Source of the DNA: Zerene cesonia
Taxonomy: Eukaryota; Arthropoda; Insecta; Lepidoptera; Pieridae
Direction of reading: 5' to 3'
NCBI RefSeq assembly: GCF_012273895.1
Contig: NC_052113.1
Coordinates: 3,958,195-4,022,194 of the forward strand
DNA: 64,000 nt
This document shows, one piece after another, positions 39,288-51,706 of the stretch; positions within the stretch are counted from its first letter, which is position 1; every line of letters begins with the position of its first letter. The notes beneath the pieces are model-generated. The model was not told where the DNA came from and made no database searches. It was given only the letters and a program-made list of their open reading frames with translations. Both the position numbers and the translations under genes were made by a program.

Positions 39288-39476
39288 CTAAATAGAAGGC
39301 TTGTTTATTAAATTCGTTCGTAATTCAGGCAAAAGTCTTTGATCCACATAATTTTCCATGATCCATTCTTGATTTGTCAAATTGGCACATCTCTTGAGCT
39401 CTAAATTTAAATGATTTCGACCAGCAGCAATTATAGTAAGGCACCGCTTCATTTGGTTGTTTTTGATAGATTTAAT
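39288..39476 (-). CDS. GalNAc-T exon 10: lectin repeat gamma and stop
   Basis: 62 codons plus TAG (39290-39288); acceptor 'gttttttttag'. Contains RCLTII and NQEWIMENY. The Asp of CLD is Thr here, so the gamma repeat probably does not bind GalNAc. The tail ends [11 protein letters not shown]. Confidence 0.94.
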   Translation of the reverse strand: MKSIKNNQMKRCLTIIAAGRNHLNLELKRCANLTNQEWIMENYVDQRLLPELRTNLINKPSI

Positions 39477-42400
39477 CTAAAAAAACAAGTTTATTCGGTT
39501 AATTTATAAAGATCTTAAAGAAATTATGCATTTAGGAAATATTATAGTTTTCCATTCGTTTTTCAGATAATTTAACTAATGGAGAAATAATGTTTCAAAT
39601 TATCAACTTAAATATCTAAACATGCACACATGCATTTTTCCCGTTTTATATTTCAAATATAAAATTTTTTTTTGGAATCGATATGTTACGCATAAAGAAC
39701 AAAATTGCTAAATTGTTTCAGGTTATAAAAATTGGGCCGTCGTGTTATGATAATCGAATGAATCTTCAGAATGTGTCGTGGCTTTTTTGTATAGATACAA
39801 CGCGTCCTGCGCGAATAGCATGTCGGCCACGACACAAGTTTCACAAATAGGTCTTTCTTTGATTGTCGCAACGCGTCATGAGCGTTTTCATTAGAGCCAT
39901 AACACACACACTTTGCGATGTAGATCTTATAATGTCACGACTTAGCGTTGTGCGCTGCTTATACGCTTATTGTGAAATAATAATACCTAAGTCTCACTCT
40001 AGTGAGTCATTAAATATACTTAAGCATTAAATTCTTTGAAATCTAGAATAGACGCTCAGTATGCTAATATTAAAAATATACAAAGTAATGTACATCCCAC
40101 CTAATACAACCTTATTAAGAAAACGAAAGATTTCAGAATATTGCAACATAAATTAATGACATACTCGCAGCTGTAGCAATATATAATGTAAGCAATATAT
40201 TTAGTAAGTTTAAACTATAGCAGATACTTTAAATTTTCAAATAAATATATTGCACCGGGGTCATAACACCAAGAAGCTTTTAGTAGGTAAACTATTGTAA
40301 AAATGTATTGTTATGAAAACTCAGTGTCTTGAGTGTTGCCGCATCTAATGTCCCGTTTCTCCTTACTAATATTAAAAATGTGAAAGTGTGTTTTCTTCTT
40401 CAAAGCAATGGAGCAATTTTTGTGAATATAGGTAGATAGAGAGCGGACTAGGCTACTTTCTACTGACGTGAAACATCAGATTCCCGTAGGAATTTCCATT
40501 GACTATGCGGGAAAAACCAGTTTTCATTACAAAATAACCTAGTTATTACGTCAATTATTTCCTTACCTTAGGATCATATAACCATACTTGGGAGGGTACT
40601 TTCTCATCACACAGAACCATAGTGACGAATCCAAGCATATAGTCTAAGCACATATTGTCGTGTTCTATTCTCCCATATTTTGTATAAACCCAGAACTGAA
40701 ATCAATATTATGACATTATCATATATTATTGCATGAAAGCAAGAATAATTCCAGTGTGGGAAAAGGACAGAGCTATACAAGTCGTCTAGCTCAATCTACA
40801 TATCCAGTTTCCCACACTGGATTTTAGTACTTCGATTACACATCACGGTAACCCCACCGATCAAATAACTACATAAGGACAGAGAATTATTATATGAAAA
40901 TAATGCCAATAACGTATAATAAATTACTTAATAATAATTAAAAGATAAGCCCCACGTTAAGTGCTTAATTATTTTACTAGGCTGTTAGTCATCGAAATAT
41001 ATACATATAATGTTCACTCACTTGGTTTCCTCCTTCAAAGTGACACGGATGTACACTCACCGCTCCTTGAATATTCAGTGTCGATGATATAACGTCAAGA
41101 CACGCAGGAAATTCTCCCATATTGTAAATCTAAATGACACGAAAAGTGGTAATTCAACCGTCTTATACCGCTAAACTGTTTTATGAATGCAATAAAATAC
41201 ATTTTATGCGGAGTCCTTGGAACTAATAAGACAGAACGTTCGTAGAAAATAAAATCATTGAAAATATGATAAATTGATACTAAGAAGAGGTGTGTAGGTT
41301 TATTACTTTAGCTGAGAAGGTTTTTAATAATAGCTGCCGGAGAAACACAATTAATCTACCTTTTGTACTTTACCAAAGAAAATATATTGCATAAAATTTT
41401 CTAATATATTTCTGTGTATTAAAGAGTGCTGCATGTAAAATATTTATGCGAAATGAATGAAATGATCACCATCAGTAGAAATGCTTTGGTATTTATTGCA
41501 TTTGTATTATGTCCTATTTGTGAATTAGTTTAAAATAGAAATTAAAGTGCAACTATATGGACTACACACCTGACCGTAAGCCACATTTTCATCAGGTAAT
41601 TTCATGTCTGGGTATACATTATGCAAGTACCATTCAAAAGATTTACATTTCAATTTTTCTCGCAATTTCCTTCGCTTTGTTACATCACCGAAATGCTCTC
41701 TTATATCCCCGATCCTTTGATAATAGTATTTTGCATAATCATCTAGCCACACCTACGTGACAGAGAATATAATTGTGAATAAGTACGATAAAGATTCGAA
41801 TTATTTGCTACAATAAATCTATAAAATAATATAATCTGTACAAATTGTGTAAAAGCAACTTGTCTGTATCACTTTCATAGTTACGCCATAGCACGATAAT
41901 TTTTTTTACAATAATTGCTCTGGTAATTTGGTTGAAATTAAGAGCCCAGGTTTTGACTACAAGACATATAAAACAGGTTAGAAACTATTCACTTACTTTA
42001 ACTAAACTAGCCTCTTAGTTAAGGTATTTATAAAAAAAATACTTTACTATTAAATAAATCATAAAGATATCTAGACAGCTAATGTTAACTCTTCATTTGG
42101 ATAATGGAAAATTATATTTCAAAATGTTATATATAAAATTTATTCATACCTCAGCCAATCGCAGAGAATTTTTCATCAACGATTTCTTCACATTCTTGTA
42201 GGGAAATGTTCTTCTGAAAACATGGCCTACATGCGAACATGGTACTATCTCCAGAGATCCACCGCACATCCACGTTTTGAAAGACAGCTCTAAATTCTCC
42301 CCTCCCCATATATCGAAATTAGAATCGTAATAGCCCAAATGTCTAAAAAACTGCTTGTGTATCGCAAAAAGGCCTCCAGATATTGTAGGCGTCTTTACTG

Positions 42401-45400
42401 GTGCCGCTTTCTCGGCACGAGTTTCTAGAATATACTTTGGTATTGGCCGCCAAATGAATTTGAGGTCCCATTCGAAGCCTCCTATTTGAAGGTTTTCCGT
42501 TGTTTGTGGTATGTATTGAAATGTGGATACATCTATATGATCAACAAGTGGGCTGACAACGGTTTTGGGATCCTTCTTTATCTGTTCTAATAACGGTTCT
42601 AGCCAGCCTGAAAACATAAAGAATGTTAGAATATATTTATCAAAATTTTCGCTAATTTATATTGTACATAGATATTTTCTTCGTTAAATAAATGATAAGT
42701 GAAAGGGGAATCTTTGAATATTAAAAAAGCTATGTGTTTTTAAGTAAATCCATTTTCTAGACTAGACAATAATAAAAGCAGAAAAGTTGCTACTGTCAAT
42801 TGCGCTGTGCTATTTGCATTTTATTAATTGTGCTTATTGCGAGCCTGCGTACCTTTAGTGCATTCACAATGACTGTCCAGAAAAACCAACACGGTCCCAG
42901 ATGCGTATTTGGCCCCCATAATTCTGGCTCTTATCAAACCTTTTCTATGAATCGCTCGAATTAATACAACTTTCGTTTTAGTCCTTACATAGTTTTCTAG
43001 ATCATCGTTTAAGTGGCCTAAAGTACAATGATGATATTAAAGTAACATTTATCAATTTATTTTATAACAATAATTACCTGTCTGTTACCTGGCTGTATCT
43101 CATGAAACTTGCTAGTTAGGCAGTAAAATTTTTCAGAGATTATGTATTTCAGTTATATCAACAAAAATAGGAGAAATTGTCGTTTTTTGTTCAAACGATT
43201 GGCATGGTCATAAATTAGTCGGGTGATTAACTTCATGCAACGAAAATTTTAACATTTTTTTGTTTTATTGTTTTTTTTTTAACTTCTAGGCATGGTTACA
43301 TTGGGTTGTATTAATCACATAAAAATATGTGAAAAGGTGTTAACGGAAAAGCAAAAAAAATACAAGAACAGGGTTTATTATAGGTACAATAAAATTTAAA
43401 TTTAAATTATGATAGAATTCAATAAGAAAACGAGCTATAACATTGTAACGACAGCAATTAATAAAAAGACTAAAATACAAAAAGCGATCATTGTATCAAA
43501 GGAAGACTTTCAAAGACACTACTTAACATTTAATCATTTTGCGTCTAAATCAAATTAGAATTCATGAAGGTTTCGAGAATCCACTTACTCATAGATGAAA
43601 AATCATCAACAAGAATAATTTCTTTCAATAGATTGGGCGGTGACCTGTTGAGGACCGATTCAACGGTTCGCAGAAGCACCGACCACGCCTCGTTATAAAA
43701 ACAAATTACTACGGAAACCTCAGGTAAGTTCTTGGAATAATTCCTTTGTTTACACCTGGAATAAAGATTCGGAAAATTGGGAAATTGGTTAGTAACGTAA
43801 AGGGAAAAATATAAAGGGTCTCAAGTCTTTGTATTGAATAAGTAGAAAGATTTTCCTTGTAGATGTTTGCCCTATTACAAAAACGAAATACAATTTCTAT
43901 AATTGATTATTGAATTGATTTAATTGATATATTTGTTTTAATTTATGCCTTATAAACATCAACGGTAGGTACAGATAGATAGGTAATTAGATCATAAACA
44001 TTGTAATATTATATAATTAATTATTATTATAAATACTGAAGCGTAACAGATTATATTTTCACTGCGTAACTGATGCACCGATTTCAATGAAATTTAGAAA
44101 GAAGGAAATATATAAACATATTTTTTTATGACATAGCGAGTGAGCTGGTGGTTCGGTTTCGCGTTCGTGGTGATAAGCGATCACCATCGCCCATGAACAT
44201 TCGCAAAGCTAGTGCCTCTGCGAATGCGCTGCCCGCTTTTATGGGGTAAAGGGAGGAATGAGTTGGGACGGGTGAGAAAAAGGAAACGAGTCTCCGGCTC
44301 TCCCACTCACGGTACGAAACACAGTGGCATGCCACTATTTCACGCCGGTTTTCTGTGGGGGTGTGGTACTTCCCCGGTGCGAGCTGTCCCAATTCGTGCC
44401 GAAGCGTGCTCGACTACCACAGTATATATTTTAAATCAACTCCTAAAGGAGGATAAAAAGACTGGAGCACAATTATTTATAAGATTTTCTATCCTGATTA
44501 TGTACATCATAATGGACAAAATCATGGATGCTCACGAACACATTTCATATTGATGATTTATCATGATGATTACATATTATATAAAATACTTGGTATATGT
44601 GTTCTTACACCATAACTTCAAAATAATTAATGTAAAGTTACCATTCATCCCTATAATCTGGGAGAGTACGATCAAGGGGTATAAGATCACTGACGAATTC
44701 ATTGAAACAGTGGTTACGCCACCCTTTCTTTATAAGCGCTTTAATGGGCCCCTTTATATCATCTTCAAATACTACAGCAGTTCCATTCCTACCTGAAACA
44801 ATGATATATAATTAAATAATAATAGTAAATATGTTTTATTTATATACAATCAAACTAAATGATCCACTGATCACCAATCTAATCACTGTGGTGGGTGGAT
44901 TCTCCCGCAGCATATAACAAAATGATTTATTTTTATTTATTCCATATTTAAACAATACAATCAAATACAATCAAAAGAAATAGCATATAAATAGTTGGCA
45001 CTTTATAAAGATACACTAGTTCCCACACTAGGATCCCCTGTGTTGTGGGCAAAAAGGTTATATCTAATGAGTTTAACGGTATTTTTAATCAAATGACAGT
45101 AATATTATGTAATACACTTGAAATAACAATAGGATAGTATTAAATAATAAAAAAAAGAAAATTACTTTGGATTTTATATGGACCTTAATAAACACTGACC
45201 TCTCTATCATATTCAAAGGTTTACTATGATATCTTTTAGAAAGTTTGAATTAGGTTGGTTTATGTGGATAAACTAACGGAACGTTTAATACTTTTAACTA
45301 AGTAAATAGGTAGCGTTTAGCTCGAAACTCAGGCGAGGTTACTTTAGTTAATAACTTCCATATAATAATTTGTCAATACTGAGAAACAGTCAATACTCAT

Positions 45401-46836
45401 GAGATACAGTTTTCAGCAGTTCAGTTCTCACATAGTTGAGCTTTTATCAATAGATAAAATTCAGAATTTCATATATCACATGGTATTGAATGTATTTTAT
45501 GAATACGGTTGATATTTTAGTTTCCGTGAAATGTATCTCACGATATATAATACTGAATGAGGAAGATAAAAGATAAAAAATCGTACCAATAAATTTTCTC
45601 TTTCCACACGTTAAATCATCTTATTTGTAAATGTGAATCAATACAATAGTTGGTGTGTTTAAAACTCTCTTCTGTAACGTAATCATTAAAATTTAAAATA
45701 AAGCAACTAAATGTTAAAGCTATGTTATGACGATTCAAAACTGCTTTTAGAAACAGTCTAATTGATTAAATCAATGTTTGAATTTCAGTAGTTTTTCACA
45801 AGAAAAGACAACAAACATGTTAACGTTCTAACTTAAATTCCCACAAATAAACGTGAGTAATTTTTCATGCGGGCCGGTGTACAAAAATATTCGTTTTAAT
45901 TTTATACAAACAAAACACTAGTTACTGCAGTCTTGTAAAGTAGCACTCAGTCTAATCTAATGAGCTCTTACCTGGTGGAAATACAGTATTTTTCACTGCT
46001 GAAAGTTTATCTTCTACTGAGAGGTTACGGCCCGCTAAACCGACAAGTTTCCAGGCTGGAACGTTTTTCCCAATTAAACAGTTATGTAGTAAAGAAATGT
46101 ATAGGTTATTTATAAGCATAGTTCAATAATTATAATTAATTTGAACCTTTGGGCATTACTAATGATACATGGATACATGGGTAGGTATAGATCTCTTACA
46201 CGGAATCATAATTGGGTTTCTTTTTTATTATTCTTATCTTATAAATAGTTCTTAAGTCATGAAGGATGATTCACCACAAACGCGAAATTATATTTTGTTT
46301 TCCCATACATTCACTTAATTCCCAAATAAAAAAAAGCGAGGATGTAGGATGAAAATAGTAGATTCTCCCTTTTATTAAATATAAAGCATTTTAAAAATTA
46401 CCCTACTAATAACAAAAGTAACTTTGTCTCTCTCTAGTTTACGCCTTTAGCACTGAATCCGTTCAGGTAAAATTTGGTGCAATAATAATTTTGGACCAGC
46501 GAAAGGACATAATATGATGATTTTCTTCCAGATAATCCCAAGAACGAAAGCTAAGCGGGAGAAATCCCAACAGTATCTATGTTTTTCTTTTACTATTAAA
46601 TGAATAACTATACATAAACTCGTCACTAATAAATATAACATACTTGAAAGCGGATCTGTATACTGGTTCATTCCGCCATGCTCTCTTCTGAATTCCCTCA
46701 AGGCGCGTTCATATAAAACCATATTATCAACATTGAATATATCGCGACGCTGCAGTTCCCTAAACACAGTTAGTAGACTTACAGCAGATACCACAATAAG
46801 CAAGAGTAGTATTTTTAAAGCTTGCTTTAACGTCAT
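39288..46836 (-). CDS. Polypeptide N-acetylgalactosaminyltransferase (GalNAc-T/PGANT), ten exons, complete
   Basis: Transfers GalNAc from UDP-GalNAc to Ser/Thr, the first step of mucin-type O-glycosylation, in the Golgi lumen. Exons (minus strand): 46836-46644, 46055-45972, 44792-44642, 43755-43589, 43017-42853, 42607-42150, 41752-41570, 41129-41022, 40695-40567, 39476-39288. Every intron is GT-AG and the phases join to a 608-residue protein. Visible parts: N-terminal anchor (about 8-24); UDP-binding GT-A start ([20 protein letters not shown], with ILVDDFS); metal-binding DSH at 246-248 in [17 protein letters not shown] from 354; CSHVGHVFR with metal-ligand His near 378-381; and a ricin-type lectin domain of three repeats (CLD 477, CLD 519, CLT 558; QxW at 503, 539 and 582). 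Length is typical for the family. Intron 3 holds a SINE on the same strand. Paralogue identity (which PGANT) cannot be decided by eye. Confidence 0.97.
40358..40535 (+). mobile_element. Short element remnant in GalNAc-T intron 9 (family H)
   Basis: 'ttactaatattaaaaatgtg' and 'aaagtgtg' at the left, then 'tttccattgactatgcggg'. It has the AATATTA-plus-'gtgaaagt' end typical of the short elements here, but its body has no second copy in the window. Confidence 0.45.
40567..40695 (-). CDS. GalNAc-T exon 9: lectin repeat beta
   Basis: 43 codons; acceptor 'gatttcag', donor 'gtaaggaa'. Contains MCLDYM (the CLD motif with the sugar-binding Asp) and SQVWLYD (QxW). Confidence 0.94.
41022..41129 (-). 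CDS. GalNAc-T exon 8: lectin repeat alpha
   Basis: 36 codons; acceptor 'gtcatttag', donor 'gtgagtga' after CAA. Encodes the alpha repeat with ACLD and [10 protein letters not shown]. The Gln at the end joins FW of the next exon to make the QxW motif. An internal GTGAGT at GCG|GTGAGT is a tempting earlier donor, but using it would delete the conserved HPCH...GGNQ. Confidence 0.93.
41570..41752 (-). CDS. GalNAc-T exon 7: end of catalytic domain and linker
   Basis: 61 whole codons; acceptor 'cacgtag', donor 'gtgtgtag'. Encodes [13 protein letters not shown] (the acceptor-side helix conserved after the Gal/GalNAc-T motif), a basic [20 protein letters not shown] segment, and the linker [16 protein letters not shown] to the lectin domain. 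Confidence 0.96.
42150..42607 (-). CDS. GalNAc-T exon 6: catalytic core and Gal/GalNAc-T motif
   Basis: Largest exon, 458 bases; acceptor 'tgttttcag', donor 'gtatgaat'. It opens WLEPLLEQI and runs through [15 protein letters not shown], the [11 protein letters not shown] substrate-side segment, [10 protein letters not shown] and the [11 protein letters not shown] motif, then CGG and [14 protein letters not shown]. All residues normally considered essential for the family appear present. Confidence 0.98.
42853..43017 (-). CDS. GalNAc-T exon 5: DxH metal site
   Basis: Acceptor 'tactttag', donor 'gtacgcag'. Contains the [15 protein letters not shown] helix and FLDSHCE, where Asp and His of DSH coordinate Mn(II) and the UDP diphosphate. 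The Gly codon is split G|GC. Confidence 0.97.
43589..43755 (-). CDS. GalNAc-T exon 4: UDP-binding part of the GT-A fold
   Basis: Acceptor 'tattccag', donor 'gtaagtgg'. Encodes the conserved strand-helix unit [20 protein letters not shown] and the nucleotide-binding segment [10 protein letters not shown]. Ends with a Ser codon split A|GC. Confidence 0.96.
44121..44421 (-). mobile_element. SINE family M, copy 3, in GalNAc-T intron 3
   Basis: T-run at 44121-44127 followed by 'atgacatagcgagtgagctg', and the right end at 'gctcgactaccac'. It lies between exons 4 and 3 of the transferase and on the same strand as that gene. It lacks the 'ggaaaggattaacgactgga' segment found in copy 1. Confidence 0.88.
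44642..44792 (-). CDS. GalNAc-T exon 3: start of conserved region
   Basis: Acceptor 'tgtttcag', donor 'gtaacttt'. Contains [20 protein letters not shown], the conserved 'FN...SDLI...R.LPD.R' lead-in of GalNAc-Ts. The Trp codon is split TG|G. The plus-strand ORF at 44563-44796 is its antisense shadow. Confidence 0.96.
45972..46055 (-). CDS. GalNAc-T exon 2: stem region
   Basis: 84 bases between the acceptor 'cgttccag' and the donor 'gtaaga'. Encodes [20 protein letters not shown] and on to FPP. The final Gly codon is split G|GT. The short, weakly conserved stem makes the acceptor choice the least certain of the gene, but the phase fits on both sides. Confidence 0.88.
46644..46836 (-). CDS. 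GalNAc-T exon 1: cytosolic tail, membrane anchor, stem
   Basis: ATG at 46836-46834 in the context gcggaATGA. 64 codons plus one base, ending before the donor 'gtatgt' (GT at 46643-46642). It encodes MTLKQALK, then a hydrophobic run [17 protein letters not shown] (type II signal anchor), then a charged stem with RREHGG. The Thr codon is split A|CC with exon 2. Confidence 0.93.
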
Positions 46837-49140
46837 TCCGCTACTAATTAATGAAACACGGTGCTAGTTAAACTACCGACTGAATGATACCCTACATCAC
46901 TCTTTCAGCACTTTAGTATGGAACACTTATTCTGGTAACAAAAAATATAAAATACTGCCCAATTTCGTTAATAATTTTTATATTTTTCTATATTAATGTA
47001 AGTGTAACATGACATTTAACTATTACAAAATTTAAATATTATACAAATTGCTGAAAGTTGAATTAAAATTATGGATTTCAGTTAAAGTATAGAAAAGAAA
47101 ATGAAATCGTTTATTAAACAAGCTACACAAAATATAAACTTCTTATATAGTTTTCACTGTGTTGCAGTAAAAATTCTGAATTGTAGTATCTTTTAAAAAA
47201 CTGGCTTCACATAATCAATAGAATTTAAAACGCGACAAAGAGAGGAACTCTATGGACTAAACCATACAATTATGTGGATTATTTTCCCGATTACGTTTCT
47301 TATTGCGTCAGTGTGTTTTCTACTTTCAATACTAAACGGCTATTATCTTCTTGTAAACTTAACATCAAAGAATATGTTGAATTTAAACGTAAAACTTATT
47401 GTCACTTTCATAATATATCAAATTGTTGCTTACAATGGCTTAAATATTATGTAATTTATAAAAGCAAAAAAGAAGCGTCAGAATAATCATTTTTTTCTTG
47501 GTTGATACAATCAAGTACTGCGAAGTTACACGGTTCCCACACTACAGGTAAACATGTAAATATTTACGTTTTCCGCACAATGAACACACAATATCAGTCG
47601 TTATTTTTTTATGCAAAAGAGTACAATTTAAATTGCTTGCAATACTTTATAATTCGATATTTTTAAAATAAATTGTTTTTGTAACGTTTCTGTTATTTTT
47701 AATGATATGTATTTAAAATAGAAATTCTACTATAATTATAAGCACATAGGTTCATATTTTTTTAAAGTTAGTAAATCACGCAATATTGTTAAAATAAATT
47801 TATTAGATTTATTATACTGAAACAATTTTTTATGTATCATTTAAGATAAGTAGCAAAAGTTACCTCAACTTAATTAAATTAAATGCCGCAACGTAAACGT
47901 TACCCTTTGCAAAAATTTCTTCAGGTTCATCACTTACAACTTTATATTTACGTGTGAAATAAAAATGTTCACACTATTTAAAGCTCTATGTCGATTTGGT
48001 AAAGCATAAAATTGTCACTTTCATTCACATTGCGCTGTAGAAAAAACTTGCAGTGTCACGTTTCAGACAAGGAAAAAAGGTATCCTCTGATTTACTTCAC
48101 AATAGTATCGTTAAAGTAAATTGTGGTTGAAAAGAAATACTAAAAGGGTACGCGAATAATTTAAAGAAAGCTACTCTTTAGTTACGACGACTGGACGAAT
48201 GATTTCTTTGAGAGGAAAAAAAATATTTTTAAATAAGAATTGAAGGTATTAAAGGGAGACAGAATGCGGAAAATGTGAAAGTGAATAATTGTAGTTAAGG
48301 TTTACATGATTTTGATTTGAACAATGCATTTGGAGTAGTTTTATTTTTTGCTTGCATAGCTGTGGTACTCCTAGTTCTTACCAATGACAACATCAAATAT
48401 ATACAAAGCATATAATTACCATTCACACACACACACACACAGTCCATGCAGTTTTATTTGCTTATTTCTTTATTCTGCGACGCAAAAGTGATATTATGTT
48501 ATAGTTTAAATAATATAAAATCATAAGTGTGTATGATAAATAAACTGTATATAAATTTATGAAGAATATTCATTATTATTCATCAATCATGTCGTAGTAT
48601 CTTTAATACGATTTCATTAAAATTTTAATAATGCCTTGATATGTATTATATAAATATCGAAGCTGATATTTTAATTCGCTTATAAACACCGAGTGTGTTA
48701 AACCTTAAATAATACTATTGTCTGGGCGTTCTCTTAGATAAAGCAGATTTGAATTGTAAATTGAATTTGCATACGTTATAAATTCAGTAACATTCTCTAG
48801 TTTGTGTATGAAATTACTAATAGTTATCATGCCTGTTATGAAGCTCCATTCTATGAATGTCACATACGTTTTATTATTTACACATTTGTTTCTAATATTC
48901 AATTATTTTAATGGAAGGATTTCATAAATAATATTAAATAAAGTCCAGATTCTATGGTATGTTCGTCTGAATGATTCTTTTTTTTAATTTTGTTTCTTTG
49001 TGTGTTAGGCTATATTATCGGCAATTATGATTGAATATATTTTTATTTAGTTTAAAATAGTATATTCCGGAGGTAATTCCGTTATCATCAAGGCAGAATC
49101 TGGCGATGGAAACTCAGGGAGATCGAAGAAGAACCAACTA
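46837..49140. other. 5' flank of GalNAc-T and AT-rich stretch
   Basis: Should contain the transferase promoter and any 5' UTR exon, but I cannot point to a convincing core promoter. (CA)n microsatellite at 48425-48440. No other feature. Confidence 0.5.
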
Positions 49141-49169
49141 ATCTTATACCTTTAAACGAGCAATTCTTG

Positions 49170-49200
<31 letters not shown>

Positions 49201-49483
49201 GGAATCTCGGAATCGGCTCCAACGATTTTCATGAAATTTAGTATATAGGGGTTTTCGGGGGCGATAAATCGATCTAGCTAGGAATTTTTTTTTAAAAAAT
49301 GTCATATTCATGTTTTATTCGCGTTTTTTTTTTCCTGACATCTTTTGGTGAATAATAATACTATTTTGCTTCGTAGATAGGTGGACAACTGAAATAACAC
49401 ATAGGCACTTTTTATACCGATATTCCTACGGGATACGGTTACGCAGCACGCTTACGCGGTTTCAACCGCGGGTCACAGCTAGT
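49141..49483 (-). mobile_element. Family B element with TA-repeat, copy 3 (A/B chimera, inverted)
   Basis: 'atcttatacctttaaacgag', (TA)n at about 49170-49197, 'tcggaatcggctccaacgat', 'ggcgataaatcgatctagct', then the family-A-like end 'gatattcctacgggatacgg' and 'ggtcacagctagt'. Same A/B junction as copy 2, so the chimera is itself a propagating family. Confidence 0.87.
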
Positions 49484-51674
49484 TCACAATTAAATCAGAT
49501 TTTAGAAGTTACATTTGACATACTTCCCGGTTTCCGATTAAGTTAAGCAAAGACATGAATTTTTGAAAATGTTGTTAATGATATGTCTGTTCTAAATTCC
49601 TTCAGGATATGGGCTGTCTTACGGCGAGTAACCTTCTGAGGACGGAACAGGCTAGACTTTTTTGGTTATTTAATATTTTTTGTTATTTATATGTAATTAC
49701 ATGTTAAATAAATAACAAGATATATGAGCGGATTGCACTTACAATATTTATTTTTCGCTTCTAATTGGTTTCAGTTCAGTTAATTTAAAGAATTAAATTT
49801 AAAGAATACAATTAAATATAATTTCCGATCAAAACAATAAAGTAAAGCTCAATTAAAAAATCAATACTCTGTTCGACTATTAAACAGCATAAAACATAAA
49901 ACAATAATTAATACATTCAAATTAATATTTTAATTTTTTTTTCTTTAAATATCGTTTTCAATTACTCTTAATCCCAATATATTCTCACAGCAAACAGGGT
50001 TAGCTATCAAATTAGAAGCTCAGTTCCACCTAATGGAATCAAAAGTTAATTTGGTGGCGGGTCCAAATGTTCTCCAGCTACTAACGATCTTCCTAGTGGT
50101 TCCATACTTTCTATTAGCATCTCTTAATTGAGAGCAGGAAAGAACAGTAATTATTCGTTCAAAATGCACAAATATCGCCTACACTTGGGTGGAAAATTCG
50201 GACGAAAAGGATTTTCGAAGTTATTTTAAGCAAAGAAATGTAAAAGAGTTGATGGTTAAGGTAATATATTTTTACATTGCCTTTGCAGTTCGAAAGTCAT
50301 TTTTGGTTCATGAATATTCTGGAAGCATACAACGGAAAATCCTTTTTATGTAACACGAAAAGGAAAAAAGAAATAGTATTATTTAATATAATGTTATGTG
50401 TGGTAATATACTATTTATGGTAGAGGCACCTTTTGTCAAAAGTGAATCAACAGAAATTTTGAAAAAAAAAAAATCTTTTGATTCGCTTCTTCCGACAAAA
50501 AGATATTTATTGAAGTAAGTCCCATTGTATCTCGATTTCATTTTTTGATTATTTAGAAATAGTACGCTCAATTAAGGTTATTTTATAATTTCTTTATCTA
50601 CTATTGTACATTTGTTTAAAAACATAAAATAATAAAAAAATATAAAGCGATTAACGTAATGGAAGACCAACTTTCTTGACAGGTAGAATAATATTAAATA
50701 CATAATTTTTTATGTTAATTTGAACGGACTAAATATTTTTGCTAACGGTACCAATTAATAGTAATGCCAAATACTCTGTCGCATTAGTATAATTCAGTTA
50801 TTAATGACAAGTCAAAAATATTGTATCTTTAACCGAAACAAAAATGTATTTCAATTAAATATATAATAGTTGTCAAAACTGCTTAAAAAACCAGTTAACG
50901 TGACCCACAAAAAAATACCAAATTATTTATCTAATATCACCGAATAATACATAAACAGCTTTATCCCCATAACGACAAAACTCAAAACAAACGTACACCC
51001 ACGCCCGATCACAATTTGACGAAACAAGTAGCATCTGTCGGTAAATGATGATCGCATTAAGTAAATAAAGACGTTGGTTTGTTGCCATCCGCAGTGGCGA
51101 CGACTAACGACCGTGTCATTAATCATACAATACTGTTTATATATACTCTGGTGTAAAATATGGCTTTCCGGCTTAGTGAGACGACTTATCATTTGATATT
51201 AAATGGGCTGAGTATGCTTTTGTCACAAATCTCGCAAGGTGCGTACTCTAGTGTGGGAATTGATAAACATTTCACGCCGTGGTAATGGTGGTAATTTAGG
51301 AGATAATTCTAAACATGGTTATGTCCTATACCTAAGCTTAACATTGTACCTATATTTATTTAATAACTATGAATAGCTCTATCAACTGCTCCATCTTATT
51401 TGACATGCATAATTTTATTATCAATATTCAAAACAATATTCACAGAGAAATATTAGTGTGCTGCATGAGAAAAAGCTCGTTCTTATCCAATAACTTGTAC
51501 TAAAACTAGTAATCATTAGTAATAAAAAAAACCTACGGTAAACCTAAGGTGTACCGTACTATAATCAACGTCACAAAAACGTCAGTAAACGGAAAATGAG
51601 CGCAACATTCTAAAATGTGCGCTCACCTCAAACAGTTTCGTGTCACTCGCGTATGGCTTCAGCTTTATAAAAAG

Positions 51675-51706
<32 letters not shown>

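Noticed and set aside
41022..41129. Earlier donor at GCG|GTGAGT within GalNAc-T exon 8
   Set aside because: It would remove the conserved [10 protein letters not shown] of the lectin alpha repeat; the downstream GTGAGT keeps it and preserves phase.
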